From NCBI GenBank assembly GCA_963579025.1, contig CAUZFZ010000088.1, positions 1 through 42,663 on the forward strand: DNA of 42,663 nucleotides, read 5' to 3'. Below the pieces are notes generated by a model that was not told where the DNA came from, did not search any database, and worked only from the letters and a program-made list of their open reading frames with translations. Positions within the stretch are counted from its first letter, which is position 1; every line of letters begins with the position of its first letter. Origin of the DNA: CAUZFZ01 sp963579025. Its GTDB lineage: Bacteria; Planctomycetota; Planctomycetia; Planctomycetales; Planctomycetaceae. This document shows, one piece after another, positions 1 through 8,094 of this stretch. A program made the position numbers and the translations under genes.

Positions 1-117
1 ACGTGGATGGGCGACATGAATCCGAACCTCTTCGGCATCCGAATTCAGCTCAACCTGTGACACGGTCCAAGGTGAGTCCAGACACAGAACCGGCTGATAA
101 AGCTCCCGGTCTTCCAT
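1..117 (-). CDS. ISL3-family transposase, N-terminal fragment (runs off left edge)
   Basis: An open frame of 39 codons starts at ATG 117 and is still open at base 1. It begins MEDRELYQPVLCLDSPW, followed by TVSQVEL and an acidic strand ending RIHVAHPR. This matches the usual start of ISL3-family transposases: a short helix with LY..LL, then PW.V..V.L and alternating hydrophobic strand residues, before the zinc-ribbon CPxC that would follow outside the window. The family cuts and pastes its own element using a DDE nuclease domain, which is not visible here. The frame has no stop inside the window, so an ORF caller that needs a stop would miss it. It sits downstream of the broken GxxExxY gene on the same strand. 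Confidence 0.72.
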   Translation of the reverse strand, partial: MEDRELYQPVLCLDSPWTVSQVELNSDAEEVRIHVAHPR

Positions 118-193
118 GCGTGGATACATCCCTCAAGGAAATCCGGAAGCCTACCAATACGAACCCAAACCCACGACAAACCCAGATGGACCC
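1..193 (-). mobile_element. ISL3-family insertion sequence, partial (one end only)
   Basis: The first codons of an ISL3-like transposase read leftwards out of the window from 117. About 75 bases upstream of its start, the reading frame of a GxxExxY gene stops matching its family, at about 193. From there the minus strand begins ggtcc/gggtcc, and ISL3 elements commonly begin with GG. I infer that 193 is the outer end of the element. The other end, the target duplication and most of the transposase lie outside the window, so the boundary is uncertain by a few bases. Confidence 0.55.
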
Positions 194-309
194 TCTTTCT
201 CCAGGCACTCCTGATAGATCGGTTCCGTAAACCCGCTGCCGACAACTTTGTAAAGTTCACAACACGCTCCTATGACCGCGTAGCTTTCTTCGCGAAGAAT
301 GATCTCCAT
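193..309 (-). pseudogene. GxxExxY family protein, truncated after ~39 codons
   Basis: From ATG 309 the product reads MEIILREESYAVIGACCELY, then KVVGSGFTEPIYQECLEKE. This is the characteristic start of the GxxExxY family (GAA.EV....G.GF.E..Y...L..E), small proteins of PD-(D/E)XK nuclease-like fold of unclear function, usually about 120-130 residues. After LEKE the frame loses all resemblance, runs 13 more codons and stops at 151. The loss coincides with the inferred end of the ISL3 element, so the gene is probably broken by insertion, with its 3' part either beyond the element or lost. A longer in-frame start at 438 has no family support. Confidence 0.7.
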
Positions 310-334
310 GATTCGTCTCTTCTTAAATTGATGG

Positions 335-482
335 TCCACGAAGCCACGAATGGACACGAAAGTAAGTAACAAAGAACGCAACCTGAATAGAAACCCGCTC
401 TGCTTTCTTCTGCAACTCTGGAACGCACAGCCTGGCATCCTGTCCGCACCAGTCTTTCGTGCTTTTCCGTGCCTTTCGTGGA
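335..482. repeat. Inverted-repeat element with CACGAA-rich arms (copy 1)
   Basis: The left arm (335-362) reads tccacgaagccacgaatgga and continues cacgaaag. The right arm (453-482) is its imperfect reverse complement, with units of the form ttcgtg separated by 6-8 bases. The ~90 bases between the arms show no gene. The element lies between the broken GxxExxY gene and the 3' end of the E1 gene, with its right arm touching the E1 stop codon. A sister element lies on the other side of E1 at 2511-2633. Confidence 0.6.
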
Positions 483-2483
483 CTACTCTTCAAGCAACTC
501 TCGAATCGCAGCAGTGATCTGGGAAACCTGCGGCACGACAGCTTCTTCCAGAGTCGGAGCGTATGGTGTCGGAGTAAATGCTCCGTTGAGGCGTTTGATT
601 GGGGCGTCCAGCTCGTCGAATCCCGCTTCAGAGACTTGTGCGGCAATTTCTGACGCAGCGCTGCATGGTCCAAACGCCTCATCGACAATCAGGAGCCGAC
701 CGGTCTTTGCGACCGACTCAAGAATCGTCTCTGTATCCAGCGGCGAAACTGTTCGCGGATCAACGATCTCGACTGAGACGCCGTCTGCCGACAGTTGTTC
801 CGCAGCTTCGCTCGCTCTGTGGACCATCAGCGCCAGTGCGACAACAGTGATATCGGCTCCCTCTCGAACGACGGACGCCTTTCCAAATTCAATTTCGTAG
901 GGCTCTTCTGGAACGGGCCCTTTCACCGACATCAGTTCGCGGTGCTCCAGGAACAGGACCGGATCCTGGCAGCGCAGTGCGCGGTGCATGAGTCCCTTGG
1001 CGTCATAAGGAGATGAAGGCATCACCACTCGCAGGCCGGGTATGTGCGAGTAGATCGAGTGGTAACTACCCGAATGGTGCGTCGCGGCTGAATGCCCGAT
1101 ACCAATGCAGCCACGATACAGAGCGGGCATCTTCAAGCGACCACTCGACATGTACTGCATCTTGGCGACCTGGTTAATCATTTCACCAAACGCATCATTG
1201 ATAAAATCGATAAACATGAAATCGATAACTGGTCGCGTGCCCGTCATGGCTGCACCGCAGCTCAGACCGACGAAGCCGCGTTCACAGATCGGCGTGTCGC
1301 ACAATCGCTCTGCTCCATACTTGTCGTACAGCCCAACAGTCGTCGCGAAGTTGCCACCTCGCGCTCCGATGCCCTCGCCCATCACCCAGATGCCGGGATT
1401 CCGGTCCATCTCGCAGTCCAACGCTTCGTGAGTGGCGGCGACATACGTTGTGACTCGATCGCCAGGTGCGGGAGGCGCGGGAATCGCCGGCTCGCTCCCC
1501 TCGAAGTAGACGTGATTCGAGGCGGTTGCCGCGTCGGGCCAATCAGCATTCTCGGCCGACTTGCCCGCGTCGACAACGTGAGCCTTAATCTCGGTATCGA
1601 TGTCCGCGAGTTCCTGCTCACTGGCCAGACCGTCCTCGATCAACCGATCGCCGAGTCGCTTGATGGGGCAACGTTCTCTCCACTCGGCCACATCTTCACG
1701 CGTCCGGTACGTGTAGTCGCCCATCCCCTCAGCATGCGCCCGCGTGCGGTACGTCTTGCATTCGATCAGCGTGGCTCCACGACCAGACCGTGCCCGTTCG
1801 ACAGCCTCACGTGCGGTTTCGTAAACAGCCATGACATCGTTGCCATCAACTTCATGGCCCGGCAGTCCATAGTTCGCGGCGCGGCGTCCAACATCAGGAA
1901 TGCCACTGGAATAACTGAAAGGGACTTCGGTGGCGAAGCGGTTGTTCTCGCACACGAAGATGACCGGCAGGTTCCAGATACTGGCCATGTTCAAGCCTTC
2001 ATGAAACGCGCCGTTGTTGACAGCTCCGTCACCGAAGAATGCGACAGCCACATTGTCCGTCTTCAGGATCTTGAAGCTGTAACCGCCTCCACACGCCTGC
2101 AGAATGCACGGGCCGACGATTCCGCTAGTGCCCATCATGCCGATCTCAGGCGCGAACAGGTGCATGCTCCCCCCGCGTCCGAACGAAACACCGGACACGC
2201 GACCGAACAGCTCAGCGATCAACTTCTCCGGTTCCAGTCCCTTCGCCAGCGCGTGACCGTGGCCCCGGTGAGTGCTGAAAGCGACGTCGTCATTACCAAG
2301 ATGCGCGCAGACGCCGGTCGCGATTGCTTCTTCACCGACGTACGTGTGGCAGGCGCCCAGCACGAGCCCACGCTGGTGATATCGCGCCAGTTGCTCTTCC
2401 GTCTGCCGGATCGTCTGCATCGTCCGATAGAGCGAGAGAGCCGTTTCGCGGCTTACACTTTGTTCGACTGCTGAAACTGACAT
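483..2483 (-). CDS. Fused E1 alpha-beta thiamine-diphosphate-dependent 2-oxoacid/acetoin-type dehydrogenase
   Basis: A 666-residue fusion of the two E1 chains, which are separate proteins in most acetoin, pyruvate or branched-chain 2-oxoacid dehydrogenase complexes. Residues ~15-320 are E1 alpha: HRGHGHALAKG at ~72, GRGGSMH at ~102, and a thiamine-diphosphate motif GDG (151) followed by ENN (179-181). After a Pro/Ala-rich linker, residues ~345-666 are E1 beta: DTPICERGFVG, GAAMTG.RPV and PGLRVVMPSSPYDAKGL. It would decarboxylate a 2-oxo substrate or acetoin in the cytoplasm and pass the acyl group to a lipoyl E2. The motifs look closest to the acetoin-type branch, but the substrate cannot be fixed from sequence. 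No E2 or E3 gene is in the window. The start is ATG 2483, with only a weak purine stretch upstream. Confidence 0.88.
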   Translation of the reverse strand: MSVSAVEQSVSRETALSLYRTMQTIRQTEEQLARYHQRGLVLGACHTYVGEEAIATGVCAHLGNDDVAFSTHRGHGHALAKGLEPEKLIAELFGRVSGVSFGRGGSMHLFAPEIGMMGTSGIVGPCILQACGGGYSFKILKTDNVAVAFFGDGAVNNGAFHEGLNMASIWNLPVIFVCENNRFATEVPFSYSSGIPDVGRRAANYGLPGHEVDGNDVMAVYETAREAVERARSGRGATLIECKTYRTRAHAEGMGDYTYRTREDVAEWRERCPIKRLGDRLIEDGLASEQELADIDTEIKAHVVDAGKSAENADWPDAATASNHVYFEGSEPAIPAPPAPGDRVTTYVAATHEALDCEMDRNPGIWVMGEGIGARGGNFATTVGLYDKYGAERLCDTPICERGFVGLSCGAAMTGTRPVIDFMFIDFINDAFGEMINQVAKMQYMSSGRLKMPALYRGCIGIGHSAATHHSGSYHSIYSHIPGLRVVMPSSPYDAKGLMHRALRCQDPVLFLEHRELMSVKGPVPEEPYEIEFGKASVVREGADITVVALALMVHRASEAAEQLSADGVSVEIVDPRTVSPLDTETILESVAKTGRLLIVDEAFGPCSAASEIAAQVSEAGFDELDAPIKRLNGAFTPTPYAPTLEEAVVPQVSQITAAIRELLEE

Positions 2484-2510
2484 TCTTAACCGTTTCCAAT
2501 GCTGGGTTTT

Positions 2511-2633
2511 GTCACCACGAAAGACACGAACTACACGAAAAGACTCGGTCGAGGCAGATGTCCACAGTATTGCTCGTAACGAGTTTTACGACGTCCCAGA
2601 CCTTTTCGTGTCATTCGTGTCTTTCGTGGTCAC
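2511..2633. repeat. Inverted-repeat element with CACGAA-rich arms (copy 2)
   Basis: The left arm (2511-2543) contains ccacgaaagacacgaa followed by ctacacgaaaag. The right arm (2602-2633) is its near-perfect reverse complement (only a few mismatches over about 32 bases). About 60 bases lie between them. The element fills the gap between the SDR gene and the E1 gene, downstream of one and upstream of the other on the minus strand, so a transcript crossing it could form a long hairpin. Its arms resemble those of the element at 335-482. Confidence 0.7.
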
Positions 2634-2646
2634 ATATTTGAATCCG

Positions 2647-3483
2647 TCAATCCAGCTGCTCTTCGCGAAATGACTGCACAAGACCGCCTTCATGGCCCGG
2701 TGTTCCGCCGGCGTTCATGGCGAGGTTTCCACCGTCCATGGGAATGATCGCTCCAGTAATCCATTCCGACGCATCCGAAGCCAGCAGGACAGCCAGTCCC
2801 ATGATGTCTTTCGGTGTTCCCATGCGACCGACTGGAATACCACTGACGAAACGAGCTTCCAGTGTCGGGTCTTTCTGCATGCGACTGATGAGACTTGGAT
2901 TGGTCACCTGGGCCGGGGTGACTGCGTTGACGCGAACGCCGCGCGAACTCCATTCCGTGCTGAGCTCGCGAGTCATCTGTACGACAGCGCCCATCGCCAT
3001 GCTGTAAGCCGCGTGCCCTCGACCCATTGCCGTCGTGCTGGCCAGCGAGCCGATATTCATGATCGACCCGCGTCCCTGAGCCAGCATGCGACGACCGGCT
3101 TCCTGACACATGGCGAAGCGCCCGACAACCAGATTCTGCAACACTCGGTGCAGGTCCTCGATCAGCAGGTCCTCGGGCTTCGCCAGATGACCATCGCCAG
3201 CGATGTTTCCCAGAAAATCGACGCGGCCGAACTTATCATCGACCTGTCGGAACAGTTCGCAGATGGCCTCCGGATCGGACACGTTTGTACCGGCGACAAG
3301 GACCTTTCGCCCGAGTAGTCGAATCCGCTCGGCGGTGGCTTCCGCGCCGTCCAGGTTCCGGTCGACCAGAGCGACATCCGCACCGCACTCCGCAACAGCG
3401 ATCGCCGTCGCCTGTCCCATACCCTGCGCAGCGCCGGACACAACGGCGACTTTCCCTGAGAGGTCGAACATTGGATGAGTCAC
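2647..3483 (-). CDS. Short-chain dehydrogenase/reductase-family protein lacking the catalytic Lys
   Basis: A 278-residue single-domain Rossmann protein of the classical SDR family, which normally oxidises or reduces carbonyl/hydroxyl substrates with NAD(P)H. Visible motifs are GAAQGMGQ (17-24, nucleotide binding), an acidic residue at the end of strand 2 (ALVDRN) suggesting NAD preference, NIAG (93-96, normally NNAG), Ser146 in MNIGS, Tyr160, and the RVNAVTP and PMDGG motifs. The YxxxK motif reads YSMAM, so the catalytic Lys at 164 is Met (ATG where AAG is expected). Activity is therefore doubtful unless this is a sequence error. The start is GTG 3483, with aagga nine bases upstream; ATG 3471 is too far from it. 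It lies upstream of the E1 gene on the same strand, separated by the inverted repeat. Confidence 0.88.
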   Translation of the reverse strand: MTHPMFDLSGKVAVVSGAAQGMGQATAIAVAECGADVALVDRNLDGAEATAERIRLLGRKVLVAGTNVSDPEAICELFRQVDDKFGRVDFLGNIAGDGHLAKPEDLLIEDLHRVLQNLVVGRFAMCQEAGRRMLAQGRGSIMNIGSLASTTAMGRGHAAYSMAMGAVVQMTRELSTEWSSRGVRVNAVTPAQVTNPSLISRMQKDPTLEARFVSGIPVGRMGTPKDIMGLAVLLASDASEWITGAIIPMDGGNLAMNAGGTPGHEGGLVQSFREEQLD

Positions 3484-3762
3484 TTTGGATGTTCCTTCTT
3501 TCTCATTTCGCTACGGCCGCAACCGAGCAGATGGCCACGAACAACTGAAAGGACCACACAGCGGTCCCAGCCCTGGCTCTCGTGACTTTTCGCGTCTATT
3601 GTGACCATCAGGAAGTCCCACAAGGTCCACGGGACGTTTTCAAACTTCAGTCGGACCGTTGACACGACGAGCATGGAAGTTACGCGACCAGAACATCTGG
3701 CGAAACGACCGCCGAGTTGCAAGCCCGCGTTGGAAGCCACCGGAAGCGTATGGAGTCAAATC

Positions 3763-6700
3763 ATGACGGCAGCCTGGAACATCAACCGATTCTGTGTGGC
3801 AGCACTGATTTCCCTGCTGGCGGCTTCTTCGCATGAGGCAGCCGATTTGGTAGCGGCGCAGGATGAATCGACAGCCGCATTGGAGCGTGCCTACGGGTCC
3901 GCGATGCAGCCGCTGCTGCGTCGATACTGCTTCGAGTGCCACTCCGGCAAACGAACGGAAGCCGAGATTGACCTCGCCGAATTCACGTCCGTGGCCACGC
4001 TGCGAAAGCAAGTCAAGATATGGGTCAGAGTTCGAGAAATGCTCGACAGCTCTCAGATGCCGCCCAAGGACTCGCCGCAACCAACCGATGACGAACGCAC
4101 TCGACTCCGGACCTGGGTGCGAGAGTTTCTGACCAGCGAAGCGAAGGCACGCGCTGGTGATCCGGGGCCGGTCGTTCTGCGCCGACTGAATAACGCCGAG
4201 TACAACTACACGGTCCGCGATCTGACCAGTGTGGAGTCGCTCGATCCGACGCGTGAGTTTCCCATCGATGGTGCGGCGGGCGAGGGGTTTATCAATACCG
4301 GCTCAGCTCAGTCGATGTCGCCGTCGCTGGTGACGAAGTACCTCGACGCGGCGAAAGAGGTCACGTCACACCTTGTACTGCTGCCGGATGGGATTCGCTT
4401 CTCTCCGCATACCACACGTCGAGACCAGACCGACGAACTGCTGGCCCGCATTCAGGCGTTCTATCGAAACTTCACTGAGGACGGCGGCGGATCGCCGGTC
4501 AATCTGCATGGCATCAAATTCAACACGAATCAAGGTGGCGTGCTGGCTGTGCAGAAGTATCTGGCGGCGACGCTGGAAGAACGGGACGCTCTCGCCAGTG
4601 GTACCAGGACGATCGATGCCGTCGCCAGAGAACGGTCGTTGAACAGCCGTTATCTCGGCACGCTGTGGAAAACGCTGTCGGCCTCGACACAAGCCCCTGG
4701 TTCACTGCTGGTTGACGGACTGCGTCAGAAGTGGCAGCGCGCCACCGCGGCGGATGCACCAAAGCTGACGGCCGAAATTACTCAGGCACAGAAGCGGTTG
4801 TGGAAATTCAATTCCGTCGGACAGCTCACAGATGGCGGCAGGCAGAAGATCTGGATGGAGGCGGTGACGCCGATCGTCTCGCGGCAGGATCTGCGGGTGA
4901 GCGTCCCCGCTGCGTCGGGAGAAGCGGACGTTCTCCTCTACCTCACGACCAATGACCTGGGGGACGGTCGCGATCACGACTTTGTCATGTGGAACCGACC
5001 GCGGTTTGAGTTCAAGCCGGACGCCAGCGGGAACGCTCATCCACCGATCCTTCTGCGTGATCTGCACGGACTTGCCGGACAGGTTCAGAAGACAATGGCG
5101 ACCGAAATGCCGCGAACGTCACTCTACCTGGATGCGGTCACGAAGCTGCAGGTGCCGGATGCGTCTCTTGATGCGATCGCGAAATTGGCCGGCCTCAATG
5201 AGCGTCTGCTGAAGAAGTGGTCCGAACTGGTTGGACTCGGTTACTGCGGGAAGCGTGAGATTCGCGGACACTTCACGACGAAACTCACTCGAGCGCACGG
5301 CTACGCGGACGTGAACGGGTGGGGAACTCCGCAGACCCCCAACCTGTTGACGAACCGATCGAAACAGGACATCAGCTTCCTGACGCTGACCGTGCCGGCG
5401 CGCGGTGTGGTCATCCATCCCTCACCGACTCAGGAATCGGTTGTTGCGTGGCGCAGCCCGCTCGCTGGCAAATTCCGGATCGAGGGGCTCGTTGCCGACG
5501 CCGACGACAAGTGTGGCAACGGAGCGGCATGGCGAGTCGAACTGTTGTCGGAATCAGGGACGGTCGAACTGGCCAGCGGCGTCTTTGACAACGGCCGGGA
5601 AGAGCGGTTCCAGCCGAAAGGTGAATTCAACGTCCGCAAAGACGATGTCGTATCGATTGTTGTGAACGCTCGCGACAAGAGCCATGCCTGCGATACGACG
5701 CATGTCGAACTGAAGTTGACCGAAATCGGCGGTCAGTCGCGCACGTGGGATCTGGCGACCGACGTTGTCGACCGGATTCTGGACGCCAACCCGCTGCCCG
5801 ATGCATACGGTCACGAAGAAACCTGGCACTTCTGCGTAACCGGTAACAAGCCGCTATCGAAGTCGGTGTTGATCCCCGGATCCGCACTGGCACAGTGGCG
5901 AGCCGCTGTCATTGATGCAAAACCTGCGAACGAGATTACCCGGCTGGCCGCGACCGTGCAGAGCGTTCTATCAGCGAAAGACGCTGCGTTGCTCAGCGAG
6001 CCGGACCGCCGGCTGCGTGATCAGTTGAACGACTGGAAAGGTCCGTTGCAGTGGACAACGTTGCTGGCCGGGACCGCGGCCGCGGACGAGTCGAACATTG
6101 GGATCGCCCCGGCGCAGTTCGGTAAACACCCCAACGGGTCACCGATTGATCCGGCGAGTTTCTGCGTGCAGGCACCGCAGATTCTGGAACTGCGACTTCC
6201 GGCAACTCTGATCGCCGGGTCGGAATTTGTTGTTTCCAGCGAACTGCACGCAGCCACTGGCAACGAAGGCAGCGTTCAGGTTCAGGCGCTGACCGCGAAA
6301 CCCGAATCGCTGGTCGTCTCGCCGTCGTTACCGATTCTTGTCAGGCAGGGCGGAGCAGCTCAGCGACGCCTTGGATCGGCCATGGCGGAATTCCGCAATC
6401 TGTTTCCCGCAGCGTTGTGCTATGCCCGCATCGTGCCAGTCGATGAAGTCGTCACAATGACGTTGTTCTTCCGCGATGATGAACATCTCAAGCGCCTGAT
6501 GCTTGATGACGCGCAGGCCGCGGAACTTGACCGGCTGTGGGATGAGCTGTTCTACGTGGCGCAGGAACCGATCGCACTGACGGTGGCATTCGAACAGATT
6601 TACGAGTTCGCCACACAGGACCGCCCGGACCTGGTCAAGGCATTCGGCCCGATGCGCAAACCAATTAACGACCGAGCCGATGTGTTTCGGCAACGCCTGT

Positions 6701-7950
6701 TGAAAACGGAGCCGGCCCATTTGGATGCAGTGCTGGAATTCGCCGACCGTGCCTGGCGACGACCGTTAAGTCGTGCTGAAAAGGCCAGTCTGCGCGGTCT
6801 CTATGCTCAGCTGCGCAAGTCCGAGATCCCGCATGAGGATTCCATTCGCCTGACTCTGGCTCGCGTGCTGGCTTCGCCAGCGTTTCTCTACCGCCGGGAG
6901 AATCCAGCTCCTGAAAAAGAAGCCGCTCCGGTTTCGAATTCCGAATTAGCGAATCGGCTGAGCTATTTCCTCTGGTCTTCAGGTCCCGATTCACAGTTGC
7001 GAGAGGTTGCAGACTCCGGGTGGCTGGTCGCAGATGACGTGCTTGTTGAGCAGACGCGTCGGATGCTCAACGACGCCCGCACACGGCGGCTGGCGATTCA
7101 GTTCGCCTGTCAGTGGCTGCATCTGCGTGACTTTGATCAGAACGATGACAAGAACGAGAAGCTCTATCCGCAATTCGCATCGCTCCGTGGGGACATGTAT
7201 GAGGAGACCGTTCGGTTCTTCGAAGACATGTTTCGGAACGACGGCTCGATCCTCGGACTGCTGAACGCCGATCACACATTCCTGAACGAGTCGCTGGCGA
7301 AACACTACGGCATCGCAGGAGTTTCAGGTGCCGAGTGGCGTCGCGTCGACGGGATCCAATCCAAAGGCCGCGGTGGAATCCTGGGCATGGCAACTCTGCT
7401 TGCCAGTCAGTCGGGAGCGTCGCGCACGAGTCCGATTCTTCGCGGCAACTGGATTTTCGAAACGCTGCTGGGAGAACGACTGCCTCGACCACCAGCCAAC
7501 GTGCCACAGCTCCCCGAGGCTGTGCCGTCGGGACTCACTGCAAGGCAGCTCATTGAGAAACACAGCTCCGTCCCTGCGTGCGCCAAGTGTCACGCTCGGA
7601 TTGATCCCTACGGTTTTGGGCTCGAACAGTACGATGCAATCGGACGCATTCGAACGGGCGCAGCAAACACGAAGACAAAGCTCGTCGATGGCCGCACGGT
7701 CGAAGGGATTGACGGACTGCGAGACTACCTGCTGACGGAACGGCGAGACGACGTCGTGCGTCAGTTCTGTCGAAAGCTACTGGGCTTTGCCCTGGGCCGT
7801 GAGGTGCAGTTGTCCGACGAACTGTTGCTGGTCGAGATGCGAGGTAAGCTGCACGCTCACGACCATCGCTTCAGTGTGGCGGTCGAAGCGATCGTCACGA
7901 GCCGACAGTTCCGCGAGATCCGCAGTCGGGAAACGCCGAATGATGATTGA
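3763..7950 (+). CDS. Secreted PSD1-cytochrome c / DUF1587-DUF1595-DUF1592-DUF1588-DUF1585 protein
   Basis: A 1395-residue exported protein of the large planctomycete family that combines a c-type heme domain with DUF1587/1592/1588/1585 modules; the biochemical role of the family is not established. After a signal peptide (1-~27) comes a heme motif CFECH at ~56, then DUF1587 (~136-216, RRLNNAEYNYTVRDL and LLPDGIRFSP). A long middle region of beta-rich sequence without a recognised family spans ~380-970, followed by DUF1595 (~976-1046), DUF1592 (~1056-1185), DUF1588 (~1196-1296, RLPRPPANVPQLPE, with a second CxxCH as CAKCH) and DUF1585 (~1312-1386). The ATG at 3763 is chosen because it is preceded by ggag at seven bases and by a proper signal peptide; the frame is open back to 3601. 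No DUF1552 partner gene follows, unlike many family loci. It is the first gene of the secreted block. Confidence 0.9.
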   Translation: MTAAWNINRFCVAALISLLAASSHEAADLVAAQDESTAALERAYGSAMQPLLRRYCFECHSGKRTEAEIDLAEFTSVATLRKQVKIWVRVREMLDSSQMPPKDSPQPTDDERTRLRTWVREFLTSEAKARAGDPGPVVLRRLNNAEYNYTVRDLTSVESLDPTREFPIDGAAGEGFINTGSAQSMSPSLVTKYLDAAKEVTSHLVLLPDGIRFSPHTTRRDQTDELLARIQAFYRNFTEDGGGSPVNLHGIKFNTNQGGVLAVQKYLAATLEERDALASGTRTIDAVARERSLNSRYLGTLWKTLSASTQAPGSLLVDGLRQKWQRATAADAPKLTAEITQAQKRLWKFNSVGQLTDGGRQKIWMEAVTPIVSRQDLRVSVPAASGEADVLLYLTTNDLGDGRDHDFVMWNRPRFEFKPDASGNAHPPILLRDLHGLAGQVQKTMATEMPRTSLYLDAVTKLQVPDASLDAIAKLAGLNERLLKKWSELVGLGYCGKREIRGHFTTKLTRAHGYADVNGWGTPQTPNLLTNRSKQDISFLTLTVPARGVVIHPSPTQESVVAWRSPLAGKFRIEGLVADADDKCGNGAAWRVELLSESGTVELASGVFDNGREERFQPKGEFNVRKDDVVSIVVNARDKSHACDTTHVELKLTEIGGQSRTWDLATDVVDRILDANPLPDAYGHEETWHFCVTGNKPLSKSVLIPGSALAQWRAAVIDAKPANEITRLAATVQSVLSAKDAALLSEPDRRLRDQLNDWKGPLQWTTLLAGTAAADESNIGIAPAQFGKHPNGSPIDPASFCVQAPQILELRLPATLIAGSEFVVSSELHAATGNEGSVQVQALTAKPESLVVSPSLPILVRQGGAAQRRLGSAMAEFRNLFPAALCYARIVPVDEVVTMTLFFRDDEHLKRLMLDDAQAAELDRLWDELFYVAQEPIALTVAFEQIYEFATQDRPDLVKAFGPMRKPINDRADVFRQRLLKTEPAHLDAVLEFADRAWRRPLSRAEKASLRGLYAQLRKSEIPHEDSIRLTLARVLASPAFLYRRENPAPEKEAAPVSNSELANRLSYFLWSSGPDSQLREVADSGWLVADDVLVEQTRRMLNDARTRRLAIQFACQWLHLRDFDQNDDKNEKLYPQFASLRGDMYEETVRFFEDMFRNDGSILGLLNADHTFLNESLAKHYGIAGVSGAEWRRVDGIQSKGRGGILGMATLLASQSGASRTSPILRGNWIFETLLGERLPRPPANVPQLPEAVPSGLTARQLIEKHSSVPACAKCHARIDPYGFGLEQYDAIGRIRTGAANTKTKLVDGRTVEGIDGLRDYLLTERRDDVVRQFCRKLLGFALGREVQLSDELLLVEMRGKLHAHDHRFSVAVEAIVTSRQFREIRSRETPNDD

Positions 7951-8094
7951 AACGGGGCGACGAGATCAGCTCCCAGACAATCTCGTTGGACGCAACTCTG
8001 TGCTGCAATGAGTGTAGCGCTTGCAGTTGGCGCGTTTGTTCCGAGAACATCGCCTGATTCAAACAGTCCCAGTTATCCCACAAGAGAAGGCCCT

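Noticed and set aside
1092..2474. 460-codon plus-strand ORF
   Set aside because: It lies entirely antisense to the E1 gene, whose motifs are clear. The translation has no family pattern and is rich in Arg/His/Ser, as expected for a shadow frame.
3601..3762. Upstream start of the DUF1592 gene at 3601
   Set aside because: The extra 54 codons contain no signal peptide, while ATG 3763 has a good ribosome binding site and begins a signal peptide.
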